Shown: positions 15,868 through 22,970 of the stretch, piece after piece
Layout of the letters: each line of letters opens with the position of its first letter
Numbering within the stretch: position 1 is the stretch's first letter
DNA from: Alphaproteobacteria bacterium
GTDB lineage: Bacteria > Pseudomonadota > Alphaproteobacteria > UBA8366
Length of the DNA stretch: 22,970 nt
NCBI GenBank assembly: GCA_018665505.1
Contig: JABJCS010000529.1
Span: 1-22,970, forward strand
Reading direction: 5' to 3'
Position numbers and translations under genes: made by a program
The notes under the pieces: generated by a model
The model's database searches: none
Seen by the model: the letters and a program-made list of their open reading frames with translations, nothing else
Told to the model about the DNA's origin: nothing

Positions 15868-16371
15868 TCAAACGCCTTGTTGGGAAAAATAAAGGCTTAG
15901 CCGTGTCTTTATCTTGTCGCTCACTTCGCGGGCCGCGCGTTCTTTTGCATTTTCTTCGGAGGCCAGGCGCGAAAATAGAGAATCGGAAATATTATAACTG
16001 TTCACAGATCTAACCCCACCTTCCGTCAAAATCTTTCCTGACCCATTGTCCGTGAGGAAATAACTCACTTTCAAGGTGAGCCGCGCACGGGTCGCCTCTT
16101 CGGTAAATTTAAGGCCGATCTCTTCCGTGCTGATCGCCAATCTAACGGTTAATGTATAAAATGGTTTCTGTGGTCGCCCCCCGGAATGGAATCGATCCAA
16201 CAACAAATTATGCACCTGTTGTCCGATGCGATCCTCAATCGCCGAAATCTCAATGTGGGCAAGTTGTTGATTAATAGCGCTATTTTCCGCTCCGCCGTAA
16301 AGCGGTCGAAATCCGCAAGCGCCCAGCGTTGCGAGTAGTCCAACCAGCAAGAGTGTCTTAAACGACGACAT
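15868..16371 (-). CDS. lptE: LPS assembly lipoprotein LptE
   Basis: LptE is the outer-membrane lipoprotein that plugs LptD and helps deliver lipopolysaccharide to the cell surface. The 167-residue product has a lipoprotein signal peptide: a hydrophobic segment at residues 5-15 and a lipobox Leu16-Gly-Ala-Cys19 followed by GFRPLYGG, a typical alphaproteobacterial LptE start. The rest is a small alpha/beta domain with low conservation, so the assignment rests on the N-terminus, size and position between leuS and holA. Its start overlaps the end of leuS by 14 bases. Confidence 0.88.
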   Translation of the reverse strand: MSSFKTLLLVGLLATLGACGFRPLYGGAENSAINQQLAHIEISAIEDRIGQQVHNLLLDRFHSGGRPQKPFYTLTVRLAISTEEIGLKFTEEATRARLTLKVSYFLTDNGSGKILTEGGVRSVNSYNISDSLFSRLASEENAKERAAREVSDKIKTRLSLYFSQQGV

Positions 16372-18931
16372 TAATCACCTTATTTGGCACCACGATGACT
16401 TTACGTGGCGGCGAGCCGTTTGTCGCCCGCATAACATTCTCCAACGCCAACGCCTTTTCCTCCGCGACCGCTGAATCTACATCGGCGGGTACCTCAATGG
16501 TCCCGCGAAGTTTACCGTTTACTTGAACGGCAACGGTAACCGTATCTTCCGATAAATATTTCTCTTCCGCTTTCGGCCAATCCACAGAGGTCAATAATGC
16601 TGTATGTCCTAACAGCGACCACAATTCCTCAGCCAAGTGCGGCATCACGGGCGCGATTAACTGAATGGCTACCTCGCATCCAAATCGCCGCGCCCACGCG
16701 CGGTCTTCACCGTCGCCCTCTAAAGCACTCAACGCATTGGTTAATTCCCGGATACGGGCAACCGCACGATTAAATCGAAACTGATCAAAATCGGCCGAAA
16801 CCTCGGCGATTGTTTTATGAACCTTGCGTAAAAACTCCTCCGAACCATCATCCAAGCTGGCCGGTTGTGGCAAACCTACCGCCGCAATCGAAAACTCAGG
16901 TTCCGCAATCAATCGCCATAACCGGTTCGTGTAGCGCCAAGCGCCATCAATACCCGAATCCGTCCATTCTAAATCCCGCGCTGCCGGACTATCGGACAAC
17001 ATAAACAATCTCGCTGTGTCGGCACCGTAGGAATCAATGATAGACGCCGGGTCGACAACGTTCTTGCGCGATTTACTCATTTTCTCGGATCGCCCGGCAA
17101 TTACAGGCTCTCCGGTTTCGATATGCTGGAAAGAACCGTCGGCAGTGCGTTCTACCTGTTCAGGAAACAACCAGCCCCCACCTGCATCTTCACTCGCTCG
17201 GTAAGTCTCGTGACAAACCATGCCTTGCGTCAATAAACCCGCAAACGGCTCCTTAACATCAAGATAACCACAATCCGTCAACGCGCGGCAGAAAAACCGG
17301 GAATAGAGTAGATGCAAGATCGCGTGTTCAATACCACCGATATACTGATCCACAGGCATCCAATAATCGGCTTCTTCACGAGAAAACAAATCGCTCTGCG
17401 CCTTGGCGCCAAACTGCGCAAAATACCAAGATGACTCGAAAAACGTATCAAACGTGTCAGTTTCCCGTTCGGAAGCGCCGCCACAGGATGGGCAAGCAAC
17501 ATGTTTCCATGTCGGATGGCGGTCCAATGGATTACCGGATTGTTCGAAATCAACTTCATCCGGTAACGTCACTGGCAGTTGATCCTCCGGCACCGGAACC
17601 GTCCCACAGCTCTCGCAGTGAATGACCGGCACCGGGCATCCCCAATAGCGCTGTCGGGAGACACCCCAATCGCGCAGACGATAGGTTATTTTGGATCTCC
17701 CAGATCCTTGCTCTTCCAAGGTCCTGATCGCGAGTTTCTTGGCGGAAACTACGTCCAAACCATCTAAAAATTCCGAATTAATAATAACGCCATCGTCAAC
17801 AAACGCTTCGGTTCCGACCTCCATTTCCGCCGGATCTGTATCCTTGGGAGCGACGACCGGCAAAACATTCAACTCATATTTCCGCGCAAAGTCCAAATCT
17901 CGCTGGTCATGCGCCGGACACCCGAAAATGGCGCCTGTGCCGTATTCCATCAGCACGAAATTCGCGACATAAACCGGCAACTCCCAATCGTGGGAAAACG
18001 GGTGTCGAACACTCAACGACGTCTTGAAGCCTTCTTTCTCCGCCGTCTCAATCGCAGCTTCGCTGGTTCCGATACGATTGCAGCGTTCAATAAACGCCGC
18101 TAACTCGGCATTGGATTCCGCTAATTCCACAGCCAATGGATGATTGGTGGCAATAGCGCAAAAGCTGGCGCCGAACAAAGTATCGGGCCGGGTCGTAAAG
18201 ACTTCTAATCGGTCATCCCGATCGACAAGTTCGAAATGCACCTCTGCACCTTCGGAACGGCCGATCCAATTCGCTTGCATAAGCCGTACTTGATCCGGCC
18301 ACCGGTCTAACTCTTCCAACGATTCCAAAAGGTCGTCGGCATACTCGGTAATGCGTAAGAACCATTGAGAAAGCAACCGGCGTTCCACCGGTGCGCCAGA
18401 CCGCCAGCCACATCCGTCTATGACTTGCTCGTTCGCCAAGACCGTTTGTTCAACTGGATCCCAGTTCACCCAAGATTCACGTTTATAGGCTAGTCCGGCT
18501 TCCAGAAAATCCAAAAACATCTTTTGCTCGTGCCGATAATATCCCGGCTCGCAAGTCGACAATTCCCGTTGCCAATCATAGGACAGGCCCATGGACTTCA
18601 ACTGTTCGCGCATCGCCGCGACGTTTTCGCGAGTCCATTTCGCCGGAGGAACTTTGTTTTCGAATGCAGCGTTCTCCGCAGGTAAACCAAAGGAATCCCA
18701 GCCCATCGGGTGTAGGACATTATAGCCATTTGCACGTTTATAGCGCGCGACGACATCGCCGATTGTATAACAGCGGACGTGGCCCATGTGGATACGGCCG
18801 GACGGATATGGAAACATCTCCAGGACATAATACTTAGGTCGCTCGGCATCGACGGAAGCGGAAAAACTCCCACTTTCCTCCCATACTTTCCGCCACTTCG
18901 TTTCAGATGTTTTAAAGTTATAACGGTCCAT
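16358..18931 (-). CDS. leuS: Leucyl-tRNA synthetase
   Basis: LeuS charges tRNA-Leu with leucine. The 857-residue product is a class I synthetase with the HIGH-type motif HMGH (48-51) in [20 protein letters not shown]. The CP1 editing domain follows, including the threonine-rich [10 protein letters not shown]. The KMSKS loop is at 617-621, and the anticodon-binding and C-terminal domains end in NKVINVVV. A zinc-binding-like CESCG ... CPSCGG pair lies in the insertion of the catalytic domain. Length and start ([17 protein letters not shown]) are normal. The gene overlaps lptE downstream by 14 bases and follows DUF3576 with a 59-base gap. Confidence 0.98.
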   Translation of the reverse strand: MDRYNFKTSETKWRKVWEESGSFSASVDAERPKYYVLEMFPYPSGRIHMGHVRCYTIGDVVARYKRANGYNVLHPMGWDSFGLPAENAAFENKVPPAKWTRENVAAMREQLKSMGLSYDWQRELSTCEPGYYRHEQKMFLDFLEAGLAYKRESWVNWDPVEQTVLANEQVIDGCGWRSGAPVERRLLSQWFLRITEYADDLLESLEELDRWPDQVRLMQANWIGRSEGAEVHFELVDRDDRLEVFTTRPDTLFGASFCAIATNHPLAVELAESNAELAAFIERCNRIGTSEAAIETAEKEGFKTSLSVRHPFSHDWELPVYVANFVLMEYGTGAIFGCPAHDQRDLDFARKYELNVLPVVAPKDTDPAEMEVGTEAFVDDGVIINSEFLDGLDVVSAKKLAIRTLEEQGSGRSKITYRLRDWGVSRQRYWGCPVPVIHCESCGTVPVPEDQLPVTLPDEVDFEQSGNPLDRHPTWKHVACPSCGGASERETDTFDTFFESSWYFAQFGAKAQSDLFSREEADYWMPVDQYIGGIEHAILHLLYSRFFCRALTDCGYLDVKEPFAGLLTQGMVCHETYRASEDAGGGWLFPEQVERTADGSFQHIETGEPVIAGRSEKMSKSRKNVVDPASIIDSYGADTARLFMLSDSPAARDLEWTDSGIDGAWRYTNRLWRLIAEPEFSIAAVGLPQPASLDDGSEEFLRKVHKTIAEVSADFDQFRFNRAVARIRELTNALSALEGDGEDRAWARRFGCEVAIQLIAPVMPHLAEELWSLLGHTALLTSVDWPKAEEKYLSEDTVTVAVQVNGKLRGTIEVPADVDSAVAEEKALALENVMRATNGSPPRKVIVVPNKVINVVV

Positions 18932-18990
18932 TACGTCAGCCTGCGCCTCACCTAATTATCCTAGCGAGAGCGTTCGCCCTCAAAACCGGT

Positions 18991-19524
18991 CTATTGGAGG
19001 TTGACCCGCATCTGACGGGCGCGTTTTAAAATGGCATTTTCGAGGTTTGTCCCCGTGTCCGCGCTTACCTTTGCGTTTACCCATCCGCCGTTCGGTTCGC
19101 GGCGCTGTCGAAAAACCGAAACCCGCAATCCGTCGGCGCGCAACTCACTATCAAGAATATAGACATTCACCTTGAAACGTTCACCCTCCGTTTCAGCTGG
19201 GCGATACCAATCGGTCAATATGATGCCACCGAACGGATCTGCCTGTGCCAACGGCATAAACGAAATGGTGTCTAATGCTGCGCGCCACAAAAACCCGTTT
19301 ACACTAATACCAGTCCCCGAGGACGATCCCTCACCCCCCGGCTGATCGTTAAGCCCAAACCAGGTGTTCAGAAGCCCCTTATCAGGTCCTGAGCTATTAC
19401 TCTCGACGCGTTTAACCTGTCCACTCGACGAAGACGACTTTTCGTCGTCGCCAAACATCGAGCAACCTGCGATGATAGACGCAACGGTCAAAAGCGAAAA
19501 AACACGGATTACTTTTCGGTTCAT
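18991..19524 (-). CDS. DUF3576 domain lipoprotein
   Basis: The 177-residue product begins MNRKVIRVFSLLTVASIIAGCSMFGDD, a lipoprotein signal peptide with lipobox Ile-Ala-Gly-Cys21. A Ser/Gly-rich linker (about 32-72) is followed by a conserved domain with NGFLWRAALDTISFMPLAQAD and GGIILTDWY. This matches the DUF3576 family of alphaproteobacteria, which is commonly found upstream of leuS. Its function is unknown; export to the periplasm or outer membrane is inferred from the signal. It is the first gene of the minus-strand run and shares an 81-base divergent gap with yggS. Confidence 0.88.
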   Translation of the reverse strand: MNRKVIRVFSLLTVASIIAGCSMFGDDEKSSSSSGQVKRVESNSSGPDKGLLNTWFGLNDQPGGEGSSSGTGISVNGFLWRAALDTISFMPLAQADPFGGIILTDWYRPAETEGERFKVNVYILDSELRADGLRVSVFRQRREPNGGWVNAKVSADTGTNLENAILKRARQMRVNLQ

Positions 19525-19605
19525 CCTCGCCTATATGCGGAAATTAGCGCCTAATTTCCAGTTGTTTCTTTGGTTCGGGAAAAGAACTATGACGGAGAAA
19601 TAAAA

Positions 19606-20301
19606 ATGACAAATAGTCGGTCAATCGGACAAAACTTAGTTAACGTCCATGACCTGATCGCGGAGGCGGCAGTTAAAGTCAACCGAACAGTCGCAGATAT
19701 CGAATTATGTGCTGTCTCAAAGATGTTTCCGACCGAGCCAATTCGCCTCGCCTTGTCGGAAGGCCAACGTATTTTCGGTGAAAACAGAGTACAGGAAGCT
19801 GAAGAAAAGTGGCCCGCGCTAAAAGCTGAATTTCCCGATGCCGAATTGCATCTGATCGGCCCCTTACAAACAAATAAAGTACGCAAGGCCGCAAGTCTCT
19901 TCGATGTCGTACAAACCCTCGATCGGCCAAACCTTGCCATCGCACTTGCCAAAGAATTCGCGTTAACCGGCCGAAACCTGCCCTGCTACGTCCAGGTAAA
20001 TACAGGGGATGAACCACAGAAGGCCGGAATATCGCCCGATGAAACCGAAGCCTTCGTCCAAAAGTGCAGGGAGGAACATGGTCTAAATATCGTCGGTTTA
20101 ATGTGCATTCCACCACAGCATGAGGAGCCGGCACCGCATTTTGCCTTACTTCACGATTTGGCGGCGAAAATGGGACTTTACCGCCTCAGTATGGGCATGA
20201 GCGCGGATTACCCAGTCGCTGTTGAATTCGGTGCGACAATTGTGCGTGTCGGGTCTGCTATTTTCGGGGCCCGGGACGCTGTGAAGACGGCAGTGGGTTG
20301 A
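19606..20301 (+). CDS. yggS: YggS-family pyridoxal phosphate homeostasis protein (PLPBP)
   Basis: YggS/PLPBP binds pyridoxal 5'-phosphate and maintains its balance in the cell; it resembles the alanine racemase N-terminal barrel but has no known enzymatic activity. The 231-residue product has the PLP lysine in ELCAVSKMFP (Lys39). It also has FGENRVQEAEEKW, HLIGPLQTNK, QVNTGDEPQKAG, GLMCIPP and MSADYPVAVEFGATIVRVGSAIFG. The ATG at 19606, with GGAG 8 bases upstream, fits the family better than upstream in-frame starts near 19570. The gene is on the plus strand but C-rich, unlike plus-strand genes before 12.5 kb. Its last 44 bases overlap the convergent transpeptidase gene. Confidence 0.95.
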   Translation: MTNSRSIGQNLVNVHDLIAEAAVKVNRTVADIELCAVSKMFPTEPIRLALSEGQRIFGENRVQEAEEKWPALKAEFPDAELHLIGPLQTNKVRKAASLFDVVQTLDRPNLAIALAKEFALTGRNLPCYVQVNTGDEPQKAGISPDETEAFVQKCREEHGLNIVGLMCIPPQHEEPAPHFALLHDLAAKMGLYRLSMGMSADYPVAVEFGATIVRVGSAIFGARDAVKTAVG

Positions 20302-20788
20302 TAACCACTGCATCGCCGATCTCTAGGTAATATAAAATATCAATTAAATCGGCCCGGTCTACCGCAACGCAACCTTCTGTTGGCTCATAGTCATTTCGAG
20401 CGACGTGCAAGAAGATCGCGCTTCCCAAACCCGAAACGGGTGGCGCGTCGTTATATCCAAGTGGCACGATTAAATCGTAAAGGCCGTCTTCTCGATATAA
20501 AATCTCATGGCTAAATCGATGTGGCCGCCGAACCTGCCGATTATACTCTGGATCGGCGGGATCATCGCTCCACCCGGCATCAACATTTATAGCGTGGGAC
20601 GCTAAGCCTGTCTTCGGAGAAGCAACTCGATCCCGCCGAAATAAGAGTTCACGCACAGTAAACCGACCAATCGGTGTGGCACCGTCGCCCTCCCGCTTAT
20701 TCGATGTCAGGCCGCCTTTTCCCAATGCGCAGCGATATAGTCGATCACGATGCGCCAGCAAACCACTCGCATATACTTGAATGTCCAT
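20258..20788 (-). CDS. L,D-transpeptidase family protein (YkuD-like catalytic domain)
   Basis: The 176-residue product carries the YkuD-type active site as H128-V-A-R-N-D-Y-E-P-T-E-G-C140-V-A, with catalytic Cys140 and conserved His128. GDGATPIGRF (35-44) is the usual N-terminal family segment. Such enzymes form 3-3 peptidoglycan crosslinks or attach lipoproteins to the wall. No signal peptide or membrane segment is visible from the ATG at 20788, so export is unexplained; many short alphaproteobacterial members look the same. The gene lies 28 bases after the unrecognised gene 20817-22043, probably in one transcript. It runs 44 bases into the end of yggS on the other strand. Confidence 0.87.
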   Translation of the reverse strand: MDIQVYASGLLAHRDRLYRCALGKGGLTSNKREGDGATPIGRFTVRELLFRRDRVASPKTGLASHAINVDAGWSDDPADPEYNRQVRRPHRFSHEILYREDGLYDLIVPLGYNDAPPVSGLGSAIFLHVARNDYEPTEGCVAVDRADLIDILYYLEIGDAVVINPLPSSQRPGPRK

Positions 20789-20816
20789 CTTGATACTGAT
20801 TGGACCGCTTCAGGTA

Positions 20817-22043
20817 TTACATCGTCAAGTCTGCGTCCGGTTTTTGACGTTGTTGGACCATGGATTCGTATTTATCGAGCGCGGACATCATGGCTTTAGG
20901 AACCATGCTGCTAGGGACTGGTGTGCTGGTGGCCGCGCGGCGGCGTGGACTCGCATTGGCTGCGATATTCGCGCGCAACGGCGGGACACCTCTTTTGCCC
21001 GGCACGGGAACGGCGTCGCCATTACGTGAAGTGGCAGGAGTGGGAGGCGTTATCGGATGGGCGGAGAAAGAAGCCGTCTGTGGAATCTGTCCCAGTTCTT
21101 GTTTCTCAACCGATTCCGTCATGACAGGAGACCGCCGATACGTCGAAAGCCCGCCGACCGCTCCGCCCCGCGGTACTTGGCTCCGTGCCGCCAAGACAGC
21201 GGACACCGAATCCGGAATTTCCGGCTGATTTCGCATCATTTCATCGGCCGCGATGATGGATTTCGTTGCGGCTGAAGAGGGGGCTGCCAGCCCGGATCGC
21301 GGAGATTCTACAATCTCGCGCGCAAAGGCCAATGGCGACGGCGCGGATTGTGGTTGGCCTAATGCGGCGGCTATCGGATCGAATGACGCTGGAGGCCGCG
21401 ATGTTTGGGCCGGTAAATTCGTTTGCGCAACAATCTCTGACACCGGTATCGGCATCGGAGCCGCCATGGCATTAGCGGGAATAGGGGTGCTCGTCGGTAT
21501 TCCGGCCGCCGGCGAAATCGATGCGACTTGGGCGGCAATTTCCGTTTCGTCCTCATTCGTAAACGCTGCCACAACAATATCACCAAGTGTCGTGTCGGTA
21601 GTGTCTTCCACGACCCCACTTACGAAAGCGCTGACCAGGCCTACTGGCCCGCCGTATAATGTGCCTCCCGCAAGCCTTGCCCCGGGAGAAATTTCATCCC
21701 CTGTAAGGCTTCGATAAATCGAGGAAATTACAGGGATATGTTGAAGGGGATTGATCACGTCCAGCAAATCACCCAAATCGAAGCCGTCTTCACCGAAAAA
21801 TCCAGACTCTTCATTTGGAACCCATGTTTCGTCTTCATAGAACGGATGCGGGACCTCCTTGGATTCTGGCGCGACCTGGGTCACCGGCGCGACCGGTACT
21901 GGCGGCGTGCTCAAGACTTTAGTCGAGCTCGCGACTTGAACCGCATCCAAAAAGGATCCGTCGCTCATCGAGTGCGCTTGGCTCGTCGTCGTCGTCACCG
22001 GGACGGGGGACGCGCCGACGACGGCAATACGTTCCTCTGACAT
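20817..22043 (-). CDS. Unrecognised Ala/Pro/Ser-rich protein with a conserved central domain
   Basis: I cannot assign a function. The 408-residue product has a disordered Thr/Val/Pro-rich N-terminus (1-65) and an acidic stretch (66-86). A compact conserved-looking segment at 86-161 contains DLGDLLDVINPLQHIPVISS and a Gly-rich hydrophobic part, ARLAGGTLYGGPVGLVSAFV. A long low-complexity Ala/Pro/Ser tail follows to the end. Similar central segments occur, as I recall, in hypothetical proteins of other alphaproteobacteria. The Gly-rich part could insert in or pack on a membrane. There is no signal peptide. ATG at 22043 has GGAGGAG 9 bases upstream; TTG at 22052 is less likely. It precedes the transpeptidase gene and diverges from the CenR-like gene, which suggests an envelope role but does not show it. 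Confidence 0.78.
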   Translation of the reverse strand: MSEERIAVVGASPVPVTTTTSQAHSMSDGSFLDAVQVASSTKVLSTPPVPVAPVTQVAPESKEVPHPFYEDETWVPNEESGFFGEDGFDLGDLLDVINPLQHIPVISSIYRSLTGDEISPGARLAGGTLYGGPVGLVSAFVSGVVEDTTDTTLGDIVVAAFTNEDETEIAAQVASISPAAGIPTSTPIPANAMAAPMPIPVSEIVAQTNLPAQTSRPPASFDPIAAALGQPQSAPSPLAFAREIVESPRSGLAAPSSAATKSIIAADEMMRNQPEIPDSVSAVLAARSQVPRGGAVGGLSTYRRSPVMTESVEKQELGQIPQTASFSAHPITPPTPATSRNGDAVPVPGKRGVPPLRANIAANASPRRRAATSTPVPSSMVPKAMMSALDKYESMVQQRQKPDADLTM

Positions 22044-22289
22044 AATACTCAACTCCTCCTGGCCTCAATCAACGCAATTTGGATGCCAATGCTGAAGATG
22101 GTGGATTCCCAAGGGTTACCGCGCACGAAGGTTCAATTCTGCGCGAGGGAGCGGAATCATTTGCCGCCTGCGGCGTTGTTCCAGGTTCCCGCCATCACGC
22201 GCCTCTTTTACTGTTGGGTAGGGATGACTATGTTCTAAGCAGCCGCGCTCGATTAAATCCACCACGCGGCCGGCACATGGACTGTTCGC
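22044..22289. other. Divergent intergenic region before the response regulator gene
   Basis: This 246-base gap holds the GGAGGAG ribosome binding site of the minus-strand gene and should contain promoters for both directions. I see no good -35/-10 pair, DnaA box or hairpin with a T-run. No gene is supported in it. Confidence 0.5.
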
Positions 22290-22970
22290 GATGGGCAAAA
22301 AAATATTATTGGTCGACGATGACGACGCATTACGGGAATCACTGGCGGAACAATTAGAGCTGCACGAAGAGTTCGAGCCAAAAGGCGTCGGCACGGCCAA
22401 GGAAGGCCTGGACCTTGTAAAGGACGAATATTTCGACGTCATTCTCCTGGATGTCGGGTTGCCGGATATGGATGGGCGCGAAGCCTGCCGTTTGATGCGT
22501 CGCGGCGGGGTCAAATCGCCGATCATCATGCTGACCGGATCTGATACGGATGCGGACACGATCTTGGGATTGGATGCGGTTGCCAACGATTACATTGATA
22601 AGCCGTTTCGCCTCGGTGTGCTGCTTGCGCGGATCCGCGCGCAGTTGCGCCAGCATCAGCAAAGCGAGGACGCGGTTTTCTCCATCGGCCCCTATACGTT
22701 CAAGCCGAGCGCGAAAATGCTGATCGAGGATGCCAGCGAGAAAAAGGTCCGATTGACCGAGAAAGAAACCTCGATCCTGAAATTCCTCTATCGCGCGGGA
22801 GATAAGGTGGTGGGCCGGGATACATTGCTGGGCGAAGTCTGGGGCTACAATGCCGGTGTGACCACCCATACGCTGGAGACCCACGTCTACCGGTTGCGGC
22901 AAAAGATTGAATTGGATCCGTCGAACGCGGAAATTTTGGTAACGGAACCCGGCGGTTACCGTCTCGTCCC
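22290..22970 (+). CDS. cenR: OmpR/PhoB-family response regulator, CenR-like, C-terminus cut by window edge
   Basis: The product has a receiver domain with the acidic pair Asp10-Asp11, phosphorylation site Asp54 (ILLDVGLPDMDGREA), Thr82 and Lys104. A C-terminal winged-helix DNA-binding domain follows, with LTEKETSILKFLYRAG, EVWGYNAGVTTHTLETHVYR and LRQKI. This closely resembles, from memory, CenR of Caulobacter and its rhizobial orthologues, an essential envelope regulator working with the kinase CenK. The frame runs off the window after 227 residues, at TEPGGYRLVP, so only a few residues are missing. The usual GAND before the lysine loop reads VAND, and the lysine context is DKPF, small departures from the orthologues I recall. 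The transpeptidase and unknown gene next door fit an envelope role. Confidence 0.88.

Noticed and set aside
22130..22139. GGTTCAATTC, resembling a tRNA T-arm
   Set aside because: No matching acceptor, D or anticodon arms could be drawn around it.
1..22970. CRISPR arrays, insertion sequences, prophage genes, toxin-antitoxin pairs, rRNA or tRNA genes
   Set aside because: Reading both strands gave no regularly spaced repeats, transposase motifs, phage proteins or RNA gene signatures; nearly all space is taken by conserved chromosomal genes.

Overview
The window is a stretch of alphaproteobacterial chromosome, most like Rhodospirillales and relatives. It carries the conserved block found beside the replication origin in this class: ppsR / (origin) / hemE-hemH-hemJ-rho ... 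mnmE-mnmG-rsmG-parA-parB, followed by the opposite-strand run DUF3576-leuS-lptE-holA. Base composition is moderate in GC. I see no rRNA, tRNA, CRISPR array, insertion sequence or phage gene. Almost every reading frame is an intact housekeeping gene.

Layout. (1) 1-648, minus: a pyruvate phosphate dikinase regulatory protein (ppsR), cut by the left edge and starting at a non-ATG codon. (2) 649-1049: a gene-free, AT-rich region with a perfect DnaA box, repeated decamers and one GC-rich hairpin. It is the best candidate for oriC, because it sits at the same ppsR/hemE junction as the Caulobacter origin and strand composition switches across it. (3) 1050-5069, plus: late heme synthesis (hemE, hemH, hemJ), then rho. 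(4) 5273-8815, minus: a three-gene unit (DUF255 thioredoxin-fold protein, ogt, a quinone oxidoreductase), separated from rho by a strong bidirectional terminator. (5) 8912-14821, plus: DUF6489, mnmE, mnmG, rsmG, parA, parB. Two perfect parS sites lie here, one directly after the mnmE stop codon and one inside the rsmG coding sequence. (6) 14826-19524, minus: DUF3576 lipoprotein, leuS, lptE and holA, read towards parB. (7) 19606-20301, plus: a YggS-type PLP protein, overlapping tail to tail with (8) 20258-22043, minus: an unrecognised Ala/Pro-rich protein followed by an L,D-transpeptidase. (9) 22290 to the right edge, plus: an OmpR-type response regulator closely resembling CenR, truncated by the window.

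How it fits together. The ParA/ParB pair and its two parS sites form the chromosome segregation system, about 10-13 kb from the candidate origin. MnmE and MnmG jointly modify wobble uridine in tRNA, and RsmG methylates 16S rRNA. LptE, the transpeptidase, the unknown protein and the CenR-like regulator point to cell-envelope functions on the right side.

I found no clearly new multi-gene system. The points most worth a second look are the origin candidate and its hairpin, the parS site embedded in rsmG, a reversal of strand composition near 13-14 kb that does not follow gene orientation, the cysteine set of the ferrochelatase, and the unrecognised protein at 20817-22043.
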